NCBI GenBank assembly: GCA_964036155.1
Contig: OZ038422.1
Coordinates: 23,459,201-23,523,200 of the forward strand
Length of the DNA: 64,000 nucleotides
DNA from: Diploscapter coronatus
Lineage: Eukaryota; Nematoda; Chromadorea; Rhabditida; Rhabditidae
Direction: 5' to 3'
In this document: in pieces, positions 43,910-54,290 of the stretch
Layout of the letters: every line of letters begins with the position of its first letter
Position numbering within the stretch: the first letter of the stretch is position 1
Notes under the pieces: model-generated
The model's database searches: none
What the model was told of the DNA's origin: nothing
What the model saw: only the letters and a program-made list of their open reading frames with translations
Translations under genes and position numbers: made by a program

Positions 43910-44577
43910 AATGTTAAGATCTTACTGAATTTCTATCACCACCTTAGCACAGAATTTGAAGTCAATCACGATTTAGGTAACAAGTATTCTCTACACTTAC
44001 ATGAAGGATGAAAACAAATCAATGCCTGTTGAGTTTCTTTTTAAGCAGTTCGCTAATTGCACTGAGTAGCTCATGTTTATCTAACGGTGTTCCAAGTGGT
44101 TACGGATTATTCGATACAACCTTCGTTAGCTTGTCATCAAATTTGACGTAAGCCCGACGTCTTTTGGCATTTAGCTGAAATTTTATCAACAATTCACTAT
44201 CAACTTTCGTAACTTTAATTTTGGTTGGTAAGAACCCTAATTAATGAAGAGTATTTTAATTTTAATGAATAAATTTTTCGTAGACTACTAAAATTTACCC
44301 GTGCTACTGAATTCTACAGTAGCAATTCAATGTTTTGGCTCGTTTTTTCTTCCTCTGCCTAGAATTTCGTGATCAACTGCGACATTTGGACACGTCGAAC
44401 TCCGTGCAAATCAGCAACAAAACTCTGAAATGATTTTTAATCAACATCATCTTCAATTATCGATATTTGAACCGAGTTCTGGAATGGGGCATTTCTATTT
44501 CATATCATATCTGGACGAGTCTGGGTCGGGGGTGTTCCCATTAATGTTCGATCATACCAGGAAATATTGAAATTCAG
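43910..44577. other. Interval with unresolved coding content
   Basis: AT-rich DNA between two small genes. A short frame at about 43910-43985 (NFYHHLSTEFEVNHDLG) and another at 44362-44430 (FRDQLRHLDTSNSVQISN) look exon-like in composition. Neither has a compatible donor and acceptor, so the 5' end of the downstream coiled-coil gene could not be placed. Confidence 0.4.
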
Positions 44578-45000
44578 GACGCGGAGGAGCGGAATTTTGA
44601 TCGAGAGAAATTGAAAGCTGAGAAAGAGCAGATTGACATGCAGCTCAAACACCTCGAATACCAAAGGACGATGTGTAATACGGGGGATTTGGAGACGTGT
44701 TATACAAATAGGCAACTTTTGTCGAAAGAAGTACCAACACTGAGCATACCATTTATTAATGTTGAGTCATCGTAGAAAATATTGAAATTCAGATCGTGGA
44801 GGAGAAGCGGAATCTTAATCGAGAGAGATTGGAATTTGATCGGGAGAAATTGGAAGCTGAGAAAGAGCGGACTGAAATGCAACTCAAACGCCTTGATATC
44901 TACCAGGCGGTGTGCAATGCGAGGGATTCGGAGAAGTATTATATAGATGTAAACAATTTTTGCCGAAAGAAGTACCAACACTGAGCATATCATTTAGAAC
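44578..45000 (+). repeat. Tandem duplication of an exon unit
   Basis: Two copies of about 215 bp: one runs from about 44560 to 44760, the next from about 44775 to 44990. Both start with ATATTGAAATTCAG and end with CGAAAGAAGTACCAACACTG followed by AGCATA. The exon inside each copy encodes a DREKLxAEKExxxMQLKxLxxY helix. The donor GTAAAC is present in copy 2 only. Confidence 0.8.
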
Positions 45001-46100
45001 ATCCTTCCCTCGATTGAAGATGCCAGACAATGTATGGACACTGTTTACACGCTCATCGATTTCGTCAGTTAAATTTACCATAACATGACCTAGACAAAGT
45101 TCAAGCCAAAATGAGAAATTTTAGAGGAGAGGGTACGCAAGAAAAAATTTTTCTAGTGAAAAATAATACATAAGGGGGTTTACAAGAGAATTTTCGATGA
45201 ATATTTGGCTTAATAGGGATACGCACGCTGATTTTGGCACTAACTCTGCTTAAGATTGATCATAATTGGGCAGAAAAATGTGAACGCTTTAGGCTCGTGA
45301 GCTCGTTGAAGAATGTGAAGCTCAATTCTGTAGTGTAAGTAGGATTAATGAATTCGCTTGATAATTGCCACCTTTAGGACTACAGGAAAGTGTCTGATAA
45401 GATCTGCAACTTCACTATGGTAAGTCGTATTTGAAACGTGCCATAAATACGTTCACTCATCTTAAAGCACGCATGCGAACGCGCACTGAGAGATTTGGAC
45501 ATCGGTCGCGATAGCATCACTTCCCGAGCAGTTAAATCGCTCATGATCCTATCCTACAGTCTGACCGAGGAGAGACGAAAAGAGCTCTTAGTAGGGTCAC
45601 ACAGTGGATAATCAAAATAACGGTATATCTCAGGAGGCGCTCTACAACCTCGAAAAAGCTGAGAATGAGCTGCGAGAATTGTGCGAGCAGATGAAAAGTA
45701 ACGTGGTGAGAGTTAGTCATAATAATAATAATAAGAATTTGTCACAAATATGATCTTCACTTCATAAAGAGCCCACAAACTGAACATTAAATATTCTTTT
45801 TAATAGCATAGACTATTTCAGAAGCACCGATCTAGCTTCGATAAGCTGAAGGAGTTAATTGAGAACATTAAGAAGGCGGCGGAAACGTTCCGTGATAGAA
45901 TTTACTCCGTTCCCATAGAAGGGAGTGCCGCCAACGCCATTGAAGGAATAAAGGTACTAAACTTATTACAAGGACTTTGTTTACATCATTCAATTCAGGA
46001 GTTAAAAGGCGAAATAAAAAAACTCACGGCGAATCTATGCAATCCGATGAAATCCCTTCTACTTCTCGCTCCTAATGCTCAACCCGATTTGGAACAATAA
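44578..46100 (+). CDS. Coiled-coil protein with duplicated exon, 5' end unknown
   Basis: A phase-0 chain of exons: 44793-44948, 45293-45334, 45378-45419, 45468-45590, 45634-45705, 45822-45953 and 45999-46100 (TAA). This gives at least 221 residues, mostly Lys/Glu-rich helix (EKLEAEKERTEMQLKRLD, ALYNLEKAENELRELCEQMK, KLKELIENIKKAAETF). The C-terminus is LLLLAPNAQPDLEQ. A second, diverged copy of the first exon starts at 44578 (FDREKLKAEKEQIDMQLKHL). It lies in a tandem duplication of about 215 bp and has lost its donor site. No start codon could be placed. I do not recognise the family. Every intron from 44948 on is phase 0, and donors and acceptors are sound, so the 3' part of the model is reliable. 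Confidence 0.6.
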
Positions 46101-46544
46101 AGTTCAAACCTGTTAATTACTACCGTCAATTATCTTAAAATCGTTGCCTTAATTAGCCTTGGATATTTAACAACCATGACTACTCTATTAGCCTACACAA
46201 ACAAATAATATTTTTTAATCTAAAATCTATTATTATTATTATTTTAAACAGCAGCCATCGATCTATTGATATATAGGGTGCGGAATAATTATTGTCGCAC
46301 TTATTCGTGTGCTAATTACTGGCGAACTATAAGCTCAGATAATTTGGGATAATTTTCTAAATTGATTTTAGCATTATGCGATGTAATTATGCTAAAAGTT
46401 TCTTTAGAAAATATTTTTATAAACTGAGATAAAAATTCATAACTTTTCGAAAATCTTTTATAGCAAAAAAATTTTCTTTGTACCTCCTGTTTACAGTCAA
46501 ATCGTCAAAACTCTCAACTTTGATCCCCATCTAACCCCACCCAC

Positions 46545-46655
46545 TTTTGGGGGCGGGGCCTGATCTCCCCATTTTTGTGATTAGGGTCCATGGATGTATC
46601 CACCATATGTTTGGTTCGGATTCAAGAGACTTTCTCAATTGTTCGGACCTCCTTT
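46545..46655 (+). repeat. Dispersed repeat, copy 2
   Basis: Partner of 16960-17080, same orientation, with TCTCCCCATTTTTGTGATTA followed by GGGTCCA and later matching blocks. It lies about 0.5 kb upstream of the gene C duplication unit, whereas copy 1 lies just after the end of the gene B unit. Confidence 0.7.
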
Positions 46656-46946
46656 GATAGTTATTCGTGGAATGACCCTTAACAACTTAGATATCCAATT
46701 TAACTTCCTAAATTTATCTAAATACAGGTCGACTACAACGAGGCTATTTTAGCTTGCCCCCAGAGACCCAAATAATTTGGCCTCCTAAGGAGTACGAACC
46801 TTTTTTATTGGCTTTAATTATACGACACTTTGCAAAAATCTCTTGTATTGTAATTAATACGGTCGAATGGGTGATCAGCTCACTTTCGTGGGTAATTAGT
46901 AGGATGTTTAGGGGTTAGGACGATGGAACAAGCAGTAGATGACACT

Positions 46947-46967
46947 TCAAACTTGGGTAATTAAACC
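46947..46967 (-). ncRNA. SL1 spliced-leader-like sequence
   Basis: On the minus strand this is identical to the first 21 of the 22 bases of the nematode SL1 leader (starts GGTTTAATTACCC, ends AAGTTTGA). A chance match of this length in 64 kb is negligible. The next bases are AGTGTCATC rather than the G/GTAAC of a classic SL1 RNA gene, and I see no SL RNA-like Sm site at the usual distance (an ATTTTTG lies about 130 nt downstream). It may be a diverged SL RNA gene, or a retroposed copy of a trans-spliced transcript. Confidence 0.5.
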
Positions 46968-47134
46968 TTTTATTTAGCAATGGAAAAATCAAAATAAAAA
47001 GCGAATTTGGTGAAATGTGTTGAGCGGCAAAAAAGGCTGTATTTTATCTTGAGATGGTAAGCGCGAGTAAAGAGGAAAGGAAAACATTCTCTTGCGTCGG
47101 GGATAGGTTTAATCTGGTAACAGAAAATCTTAAC

Positions 47135-50100
47135 TTTTCTACGAAATGGAAAAAGCGAAGGTCCGCGACATGTGTTTCATTTTAATTTTTGTCATTATCA
47201 GTAGTCATTTGTCTGTCAATACAGGTAATTTCGTGACGTTTTATTGTTAGTACTAAATCTAAGTTGATTTCTTATCTTTTTTCTTACTTAACGATAAACC
47301 GGTAATCGTTTGTGATATATTAGGAAATTATAAGTATCAATATTACAATTATAATTTTATTCTAGTTGTTCAATTATACGGTAGCTTTTCGAATAGTTGA
47401 CTTATTTCTGAGTATTAAAAAATACAGACAATTACACTTGCAAAGTATCTTTAAGAAAAGAAAATTTCACTAAATATCGACGGTTAGTTGGATCGATTTT
47501 GCAAAATTTTTCCAAATTTGAAAATATTTACTTTCAGAAATATAGTATTTTAATTTGAAATCAATTCAATTTTATTGGAAACACTAAAATCATCGGTGAA
47601 ATTCTTTTGGAGTGAATTTGAAGACCTTCTCAACATAAAGGAAGTCTTATAAAGTGTTGCAAATAAAACATTTCTTTGCCCTCTCATGATTGTTATTGAA
47701 AATCAACAAACTTATCAATTTCAATTATCGTTAATTACTCAAACAAATTTAATTTAAAAAATATTTTTTCTTATTGCTCTTTGCCTCTTTTCTCCTTCTC
47801 GCTTTTTTGTCTCTTCACTCTTCACTTTCTTTTCGTTCAGCAATGCGCGATGGGGAGGTGAAAGAGTAGTAGCGAGAAGGTTAGAGTAAACTCACTCCTA
47901 TGTACTTCGTGACAAGTCGTGATTGCAATCAATATACGCGTTTACTATTTTCATTTCGAAATAATACTATGATAATTGTTTAGGCCTCTTAATAACGACT
48001 TAACAAAGATGCTAGCCAATCTACCAGTCGAAATTATATTGTTGATCTGCGAATATCCCGAATTCAAAGATCTGAGACAATTGGTCTGGACTAACAAACG
48101 AATGATGCAAATAATCAACAGATATCTGCCGATGGCGCTCGAGAGGAAAATTTTATTCTATCGTAGGAAAATATCTTATTGTATTCTCGAAAGTTAACTA
48201 GCATTTAGTGCTTTATGACAAATATGTTAGAGAAGGAAGAGTTTGTCTGTTTGATTCGCATACTAATTCTGTTAAGCAGATTGCGAACTTTACTGGTTAT
48301 TCATGGTCATCGGAAGTTGCAACTACAAAAGATAAGGTTGATTATCTTATCTGGCATTGTCAATTTTATAATTTTAGATTTTTGCGATTGATTTAGATTA
48401 TGAATCATTTGAAATATATGACTTGGATACTCAAAAACTTTCAAGAGGTCTTATCAATAAATCCATAAGTAATCGATTCAAATAATTTTATAGGCCCAGA
48501 CCTCCTTGAATGGCGTGAATGGGCATCTGTCGCTTATTTCAAAGGAAAATTGTATTATTTGGGTGGAGAAGATACGAATCAAGTTGATGTAAGAAAATCG
48601 AATGAAAGTCCATGTAGTAATTTATTCAGGTGTTAATAGATGGAAAATGGCAAATAGGACCTGCCTTTCCTCGTTCAATTTATCATGTTCAAACAATAAC
48701 ATGCGATGGAGTTTTATACGGTCACATTATAGCATATTCATTATTGTAATGATTGATATTCAGTTTTTGATGGATGGGGAAGTAGAAAGATATATCGATT
48801 ATCAGACGATGAACGGGAATGGATTGAAATTGGAGAGATTCCAGAAATACGACGTTATTTCGGAGTCGCATCGCTAAATGGGAGAATTTACATAACTGGA
48901 GGATGGAGGTCGTTAATTTTGTATGATAAATAATGTATCATTATATATTTAGTGATGATGATGTATTAAAATCCTGTCTGTGCTTCGACCCCTCAGCTCC
49001 AGTTGATAGCCGAATTTCTCGAATTGCTGATATGAATTATGCAAGATTGAATCCTTCGCTCATTGTCGCTAACGGGAAATTGTATGCAATCGGAGGGTGA
49101 GTTGAGATTTTGCATATCTTTATACGAAATAATTGTTAATTTAGATTTCAAAAGCCTTTCTATTTAAATTATTGTAATTCGATCGAGGAATACAACCCAC
49201 TCACAAATCAATGGAGAATTGTTGGAAAGGTAAATTTTATAAGTATTATTAATTAGAAATTATTAGATTTCCACCTATTTGAAATGACACTTTTCACTTA
49301 GGGGGCGCAAATGGGTTTTTAGTTTGTGAAAACAGATCCATAACATTCAAAATAACGATTAGGGTGCATGGATAATGTAGAGGTTTACCTTTTTCATAGA
49401 AAATCTTAAGAAAAGATATCGGCTCCGGGAGTCATCTTCAGATTTTCCAATTTTGCTGATACTTTTTTCGTCAATTGAATTAGTGATCATGATTTTTGAA
49501 TGCATCCAAACGATTGAAAATTGTCATTTCTTATTCATTAGAGAAAAAGCGCGACAGGGTCTCCCCATGCATGATCCCTGTCTAAAAAGTATCGTAAGAG
49601 TTCAATCCATCATAAGCCGTTGAGAGATTTGATGAAAGTGATCCAAAATGTCGTTTATTTTGCACTTTGAAAATAAAGTCATTACTAATGGAAGTGATGA
49701 TTTCAGAAAGAAACTGTGACCCCGTTGACTAATAATACAATTAGCTAATTAGCCCGAAATATTAGTCATTTGCAGATTGGTGGAGACAGCTTATTCAATA
49801 ATTCACATATTTTGTTTTACTGTAAGAAATTATATTGAAGATTAAGTAAGAGACTTTGAAACGATTTGTAATAATTTAGTTTATCATTGGGCTAATTATG
49901 GATATAGAGGAGGAATATGTCTGTTCAATCCATATGGCTACTCAGTTGGAAAGGTTGTAATATTCCACGAGTGTTATACGATATATCAAGTAGCAACTAC
50001 ACAGAATAAAGTAAACTCTTATGTTCGTTATTTTGGATAATTACTTAAGCTTCAGATGTTTGGAATTAGCGGCAGAAAGAAATCATTTGAAATATATGAC

Positions 50101-51180
50101 TTGAATACTCGACAACTTTCACGAGGTCTTATCAACAAACCCATAAATGATCGATTCAAAGAATTTTACAGGTCCAAATCCTCCTGAATGGCGTGGATGT
50201 GCATCTGTCGCTTATTTCAAGGGCAAATTGTATTATTTGGGTGGAGAAGATCCTGAAAGGGAAGAAGATACGAATCGAGTTGATGTAAGGAGACCGAATG
50301 AAGGTCCATGAAATTATTTATTCAGGTTTTGATAGATGGAGAATGGCAGACAGGACCTGCTTTTCCCCTTCCAATTAATCGTGCTCAGGCAATAACATGC
50401 GATGGAATTTTATACGGTCACATTATAGCATATTCATTATTGTAATTATGGATATTCAGTTTTTGATGGATATACTAGTAATAAGATATATCGATTATCA
50501 GACGGTGAGCGGGGATGGATTGAAGTAGGAGAGCTTCAAGAAATACGATATAATTTCGGAGTTGTATCGCTAAATGGAAAAATTTACATAGCTGGAGGAG
50601 GGAGGAAGTCGTTAATTTTGTATGATAAATAATGCATCATTATATATTTAGTAAAAATGATGCTTGTGTATTCAAATCTTGCCTGTGTTTCGATCCCTCA
50701 GCTCCAGTTGGCAATCGAGTTTCTCGAATCGCTGATATGAATTATGCTAGATGGGTTCATTCGCTTGTTATCGCTAGCGGGAAATTGTATGCAATCGGAG
50801 GGTGAGTTGAGATTTTGCATATCTTTGTACGAAATATTTGTTAACTTAGATTTCAAAAATCGGAATTTGAAGATTTTTGCAATTCAATCGAGGAATATGA
50901 TCCACAAACGAATAAATGGCGGAAAGTCGGGGAATTAAAATTAAATAACGCTTGATTATAACAATATCAGATTTCATATCAAAATTTTATTTATAATCAA
51001 TAAAATGTGAAATAATAATTTAATTTCAATGCACATGATACAGACAACTCTCGAATGCATCCAAAAGTGATGAGGGATGATTGAAACTAAAACAAATATT
51101 CCTTTTAATCAGGGTTGTACGAACTGAATTTCGAACTGTCTGGAACTTCAGTTCAGTTCAAGTTAAGTTAAAGTTCGATT
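47135..51180 (+). repeat. Third copy of the F-box/kelch duplication unit
   Basis: Matches 13470-16790 in direct orientation, from the AAATGGAAAAAGCGAAGGTC block (47150) through the F-box/kelch gene to the GGTTGTACGAACTGAA block (51112; 16733 in the right arm). It ends about 200 bp before the Maverick terminal repeat. Confidence 0.85.
48009..50955 (+). CDS. F-box/kelch-repeat protein C (two tandem kelch modules)
   Basis: The F-box exon is 48009-48162 (MLANLPVEIILLICEYPEFK...). Exon 48209-48336 follows, then kelch exons from 48378, with the short conserved intron at about 48721-48765 and the EEYNPLTNQW blade end near 49220. The frame continues past a 554-nt intron (about 49230-49783) through IGGDSLFNNSHILFY into a second kelch module, and ends at TGA 50953-50955. 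Phases agree throughout. The domain plan matches gene B: one F-box and two kelch sets. The linker intron is absent from gene B. Likely an SCF substrate adaptor by family; the substrate is unknown. Confidence 0.78.
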
Positions 51181-51367
51181 ATTTCGTGGAATGATTCTCA
51201 ATAATAGGAAGTTCTTGCGAACTGTCAATTGGATTCTTTATTTTCTCGCTCAATTTGTCGAAAAATCGTTTTTCCTCGTTAAGAACATCGTAAAATTTCT
51301 CAATTTTTGTTTTTTCTTCGATTTCAAAACGAGGAACTGTCTTCTTTGCATATGTTTCATTTTTCAT
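51179..51367 (-). CDS. Possible small Lys/Glu-rich exon or protein
   Basis: A 62-residue minus-strand frame starts MKNETYAKKTVPRFEIEEKT and is helical and charged. It is preceded by a good acceptor (TTTTTATCTCAG) seven bases before the ATG. It sits directly beside the left end of the Maverick, so it could be a host exon cut off from its upstream part by the insertion. No family recognised. Confidence 0.35.
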   Translation of the reverse strand: MKNETYAKKTVPRFEIEEKTKIEKFYDVLNEEKRFFDKLSEKIKNPIDSSQELPIIENHSTK

Positions 51368-51381
51368 CTTCTTCCTGAGAT

Positions 51382-51823
51382 AAAAAGCCGTTTTAGCGCA
51401 CCTTTTCGACCATCCTCAATTTTTGCATTTTTAAGCCATTTTCAGGCTTATTTTAATCAAAAACTTGTCTAAATTCTTTGAAAATGTGTCATATTTGACA
51501 ATTTTTTAAAGTGGTCTAAAATGCCTCAATGGATGCGCTAGAAAATGTGGTCGAAATTCAGTGGTCGAAGTGGTCGAGAAAAGTGCGCTAACAATTTGAA
51601 TAAAAAATATGCTTTAATAAATGCATTTTACAAAAGACCTGAAGCCTCTGACAAATCTTGATCTCTTGAATCTTGTAAAAGTCTTAAAAATAAAGAACTT
51701 CCGAGGAATCTTCATGCGAGACACTTTGCCGGATAAGGTAAATTCCCAGGAAGTAGGAATTGTGAATTTAGATTCTTCAGAAGGTCAAGGAACTCATTGG
51801 GTCTGTTATTCCAAAAATAATGT
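51382..51823 (+). repeat. Maverick left terminal inverted repeat
   Basis: The reverse complement matches 60237-60669 almost continuously (AGCGCACCTTTTCGAC, ATGTGTCATATTTGACAATT, GTGGTCGAGAAAAGTGCGCT). From 51621 it carries the first ~70 codons of the protease gene (MHFTKDLKPLTN... to GTHWVCYSK), after which similarity to the right end stops. Confidence 0.85.
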
Positions 51824-51845
51824 AAAGTATATACGTCCAGGCTAG
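51621..51845 (+). pseudogene. Truncated Maverick protease, left-repeat copy
   Basis: An open frame with the N-terminal half of the cysteine protease found at 60012-60428, up to the catalytic His in GTHWVCY. It lacks the Asp and Cys parts because the terminal repeat ends there. It exists as a by-product of the repeat and cannot encode an active enzyme. Confidence 0.8.
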
Positions 51846-51959
51846 GGTTGACTGGTACTTCCTTACTCTTTCTCTCCTGGCCCAGTGCTAACGACTTTGC
51901 CACTACCGTTGCTGTGTAGTACATGGATAGAACATTTATTCAATATGAGAATGGACATT

Positions 51960-54005
51960 TTAAAGCGTCAATTCACAGCAAATTTTTTGTCCTTGGACTA
52001 AACGAGACTGGTTGGGGTCAAATGAACATTCCCCAGTGAAGTTCTTAATCGCACCGACGATGTTCACCCCCCACGACTTCAACTCGTTCTGAACATTTTG
52101 AAATTTTTCCTTCTTGAAAGAAATGATCTTATTCTAACTATTTCGATGAACGGATATAAGCGTTGATATGAGGATGAAAGAAACAAACAAACATATCAAA
52201 ATTCTGCTTACGCGAATCTGCCTCTCAACGTTTTTCGCTTCTTCAGAAGTTAATGCATTGAGTCCGATTTTGATACGTCCTATACAGCTGAAAAATTCTC
52301 CTCCGCAATAGAACGTCGGGACCCATTCACAATTCTAAATTGAATGAGTTTAATGAACAATGAAAATTCAAGTGTATATACAGTGGTGCTCAAAAGTTTG
52401 GAAACACTTAAAAAATGTTCGAAAAATGAGTGCCATTCCGCACATAGTTGATCAAATCGGATGCCCTTTGGCACACAGGTTAGTCAATGAGTATACCATA
52501 AGTATGCTAAGTTTGGGCTGAAAATTTTACAACGTTGCTACGATATTGACGGATTTGTAAAAACCGCGTGTCCAAAAGTTTGGAAACACTTGGAATTTTT
52601 AACGTTTATCGATCAATTTTCGTTTTTCTTTTATTTTTTCCGATAAAAATCATTTTTATGTTTTAATTTCAGATTTAAAATGCCGAAGAAGAGGCCTAAT
52701 TTGAGTTCTGATATGCGCAAACTGATCGTTGAGGAAGTGGAACGAGGCACAAGCCTCACATCAGGGAGATCGGTGAGCAATTTCATGTCTCCTGCTCGGC
52801 AGTTTCGAAAATTTACAAGAAGTTTAAAGATCAGAGAGGGTTTTCTGACCTTTACAGAAGCGGTCGACCCAAAAAAACTGCTTCCAGCGTCGATTTGTCG
52901 ATCAAACGCAAATCGAATGCTGACTCGTTCAAGACTTCTTTAGACATTTCGCATGAAATCGAGCAGGAATACAACGTCAAAGTGAGTAGACAGACTGTGT
53001 CGAGGTGTCTGAAGACTGTTGGCTTCAATGGTAGGGTTGCGTGCAAAAAACCGTGGGTAAGTGAGAAGAATAGAAGGGCGAGACTCGAGTTTGCAAAGGC
53101 ACACAAAGACTGGGACGCAAAAAATTGGTCCAGAGTGGTCTGGTCCGACGAATCAAAATTCTGCCTGTTTGGAAGCGACGGCAGACGATACGTGAGACTC
53201 CCCGTGGGCAAAAAATTCAATCCCAAATTCACTAAAATGACCGTGAAGCACGGGGGCGGAAATGTGATGGTGTATGGATGCTTCACGTCATCGGGGGTGT
53301 GTCCGCTTGTTCGAGTCGACGGAAAAATGGACTCAATTTAATTCCGTGACATCCTCAGAGACGTCACTGTTCCATTTTACAACAAAAATACCGTCGCAAA
53401 TGGATGTATCAACTGGATAATGATCCAAAACACAAATCTCAATGCGTCACTCAATGGCTGGAGTCCAAAAAAGTCGAGGTTCTGCCGTGGCCCAGTCAGT
53501 CCCCAGATCTCAATCCCATTGAGCATCTGTGGGACGAGCTGGGCCGTCGTGTCAGGGGCAGAAAACATAAAAATAAGGATGATCTGTTTGCAGAACTCGA
53601 GTCCGAGTGGAAGCAGCTGCAGCCGAGTTTCTGTGCCAAGCTGGTTGGTTCCATGTCGAGCCGCATCGAAGCTGTGATCAAATCTAGAGGATATTCGACT
53701 AAATATTTAGCTCTGTTGTTGTTTTTACATAATTTTTCCATCGAAATCATATTGTTTTTGAAATAAATCTCAGTTCGAAATAAGTGTTTCCAAACTTTTG
53801 AGCACCACTGTAATAACACAAATCTTGTGAGCTAAAATTGGACCATTTGAGGTTTGTCGTTAAGATTGAATCAAGATCAACGGAATATACTAAGGCGAAA
53901 GGTACTTTCTAGAATTCTAGCAAGATGTATAGTTCGCCTTACCTTGTAGTGTGCTGAGCAGACGTTTGCAATACTTAAGACGACAAGAAGTGGAATTATC
54001 TTCAT
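51960..54005 (-). CDS. Small secreted cysteine protein 1, inside the Maverick
   Basis: Three minus-strand exons, all phase 0: 54005-53943, 52334-52212 and 52088-51960 (TAA), giving 104 residues. Exon 1 is essentially a signal peptide (MKIIPLLVVLSIANVCSA). The mature part has six Cys (NCEW, FYC, FSC, GEC, ICC) and one N-glycosylation site (NFT). Splice sites are good, and no stop interrupts the frame. Intron 1 is 1.6 kb because a Tc1-like transposon (52381-53810) sits in it. I do not recognise the family. It lies between the Maverick repeats, so it is either captured cargo or host DNA enclosed by the repeats. Confidence 0.68.
52381..53810 (+). mobile_element. Tc1-like transposon with TA target duplication
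   Basis: Terminal inverted repeats begin CAGTGGTGCTCAAAAGTTTG and continue GAAACACTTA; the element is flanked by TA at 52379-52380 and 53811-53812. A second direct copy of the AAAAGTTTGGAAACACTT word lies at about 52574-52591, an IR/DR-type arrangement. It carries a degenerate transposase gene and sits in intron 1 of secreted gene 1, apparently without disrupting that gene's exons. Confidence 0.93.
52680..53766 (+). pseudogene. Degenerate Tc1-family transposase (DD34E)
   Basis: The reading starts at MPKKRPNLSS. A frameshift near 52745 leads to the helix-turn-helix region (SAVSKIYKKFKDQRGF, RSGRPKKT). The catalytic domain has WSDESKF, LDNDPKHKS and SPDLNPIEHLWDEL, the D, D and E of DD34E. An in-frame TAA at 53339-53341 and a further frame change before 53404 break the middle. 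The copy is therefore inactive, though its terminal repeats are well kept. Confidence 0.9.
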
Positions 54006-54290
54006 TTTGGGAGAACGATAGAGGAATTGAAGATTCTCTCCATGAATAAATAGCAGAGAACAGAGATAAAACAACCTGAGAATTGAAGCGGACGTTGAAT
54101 CGAAGACAAAACAAAATGAGAAAAGGTGTTGAATCACCCTTTCATTCCATGGAATGTCGTCATCCCATTTCTTTCGAGCACATGTAAAACGTTTAACGAG
54201 AAACAAGAAAAGTGTTATTTTTATTTATTTATAATGCAATACTAAAGTAAACGGACAACAACAACAACAAGCTTAAATAATTGCTTGGAT

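Larger units (their letters stand above)
46101..47134. other. Intergenic DNA with repeats and an SL1-like sequence
   Basis: No supported exon. It contains a dispersed repeat (46545-46655), AT-rich spacer, and the SL1-like 21-mer on the minus strand at 46947-46967. The third kelch unit begins at about 47135. Confidence 0.55.
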
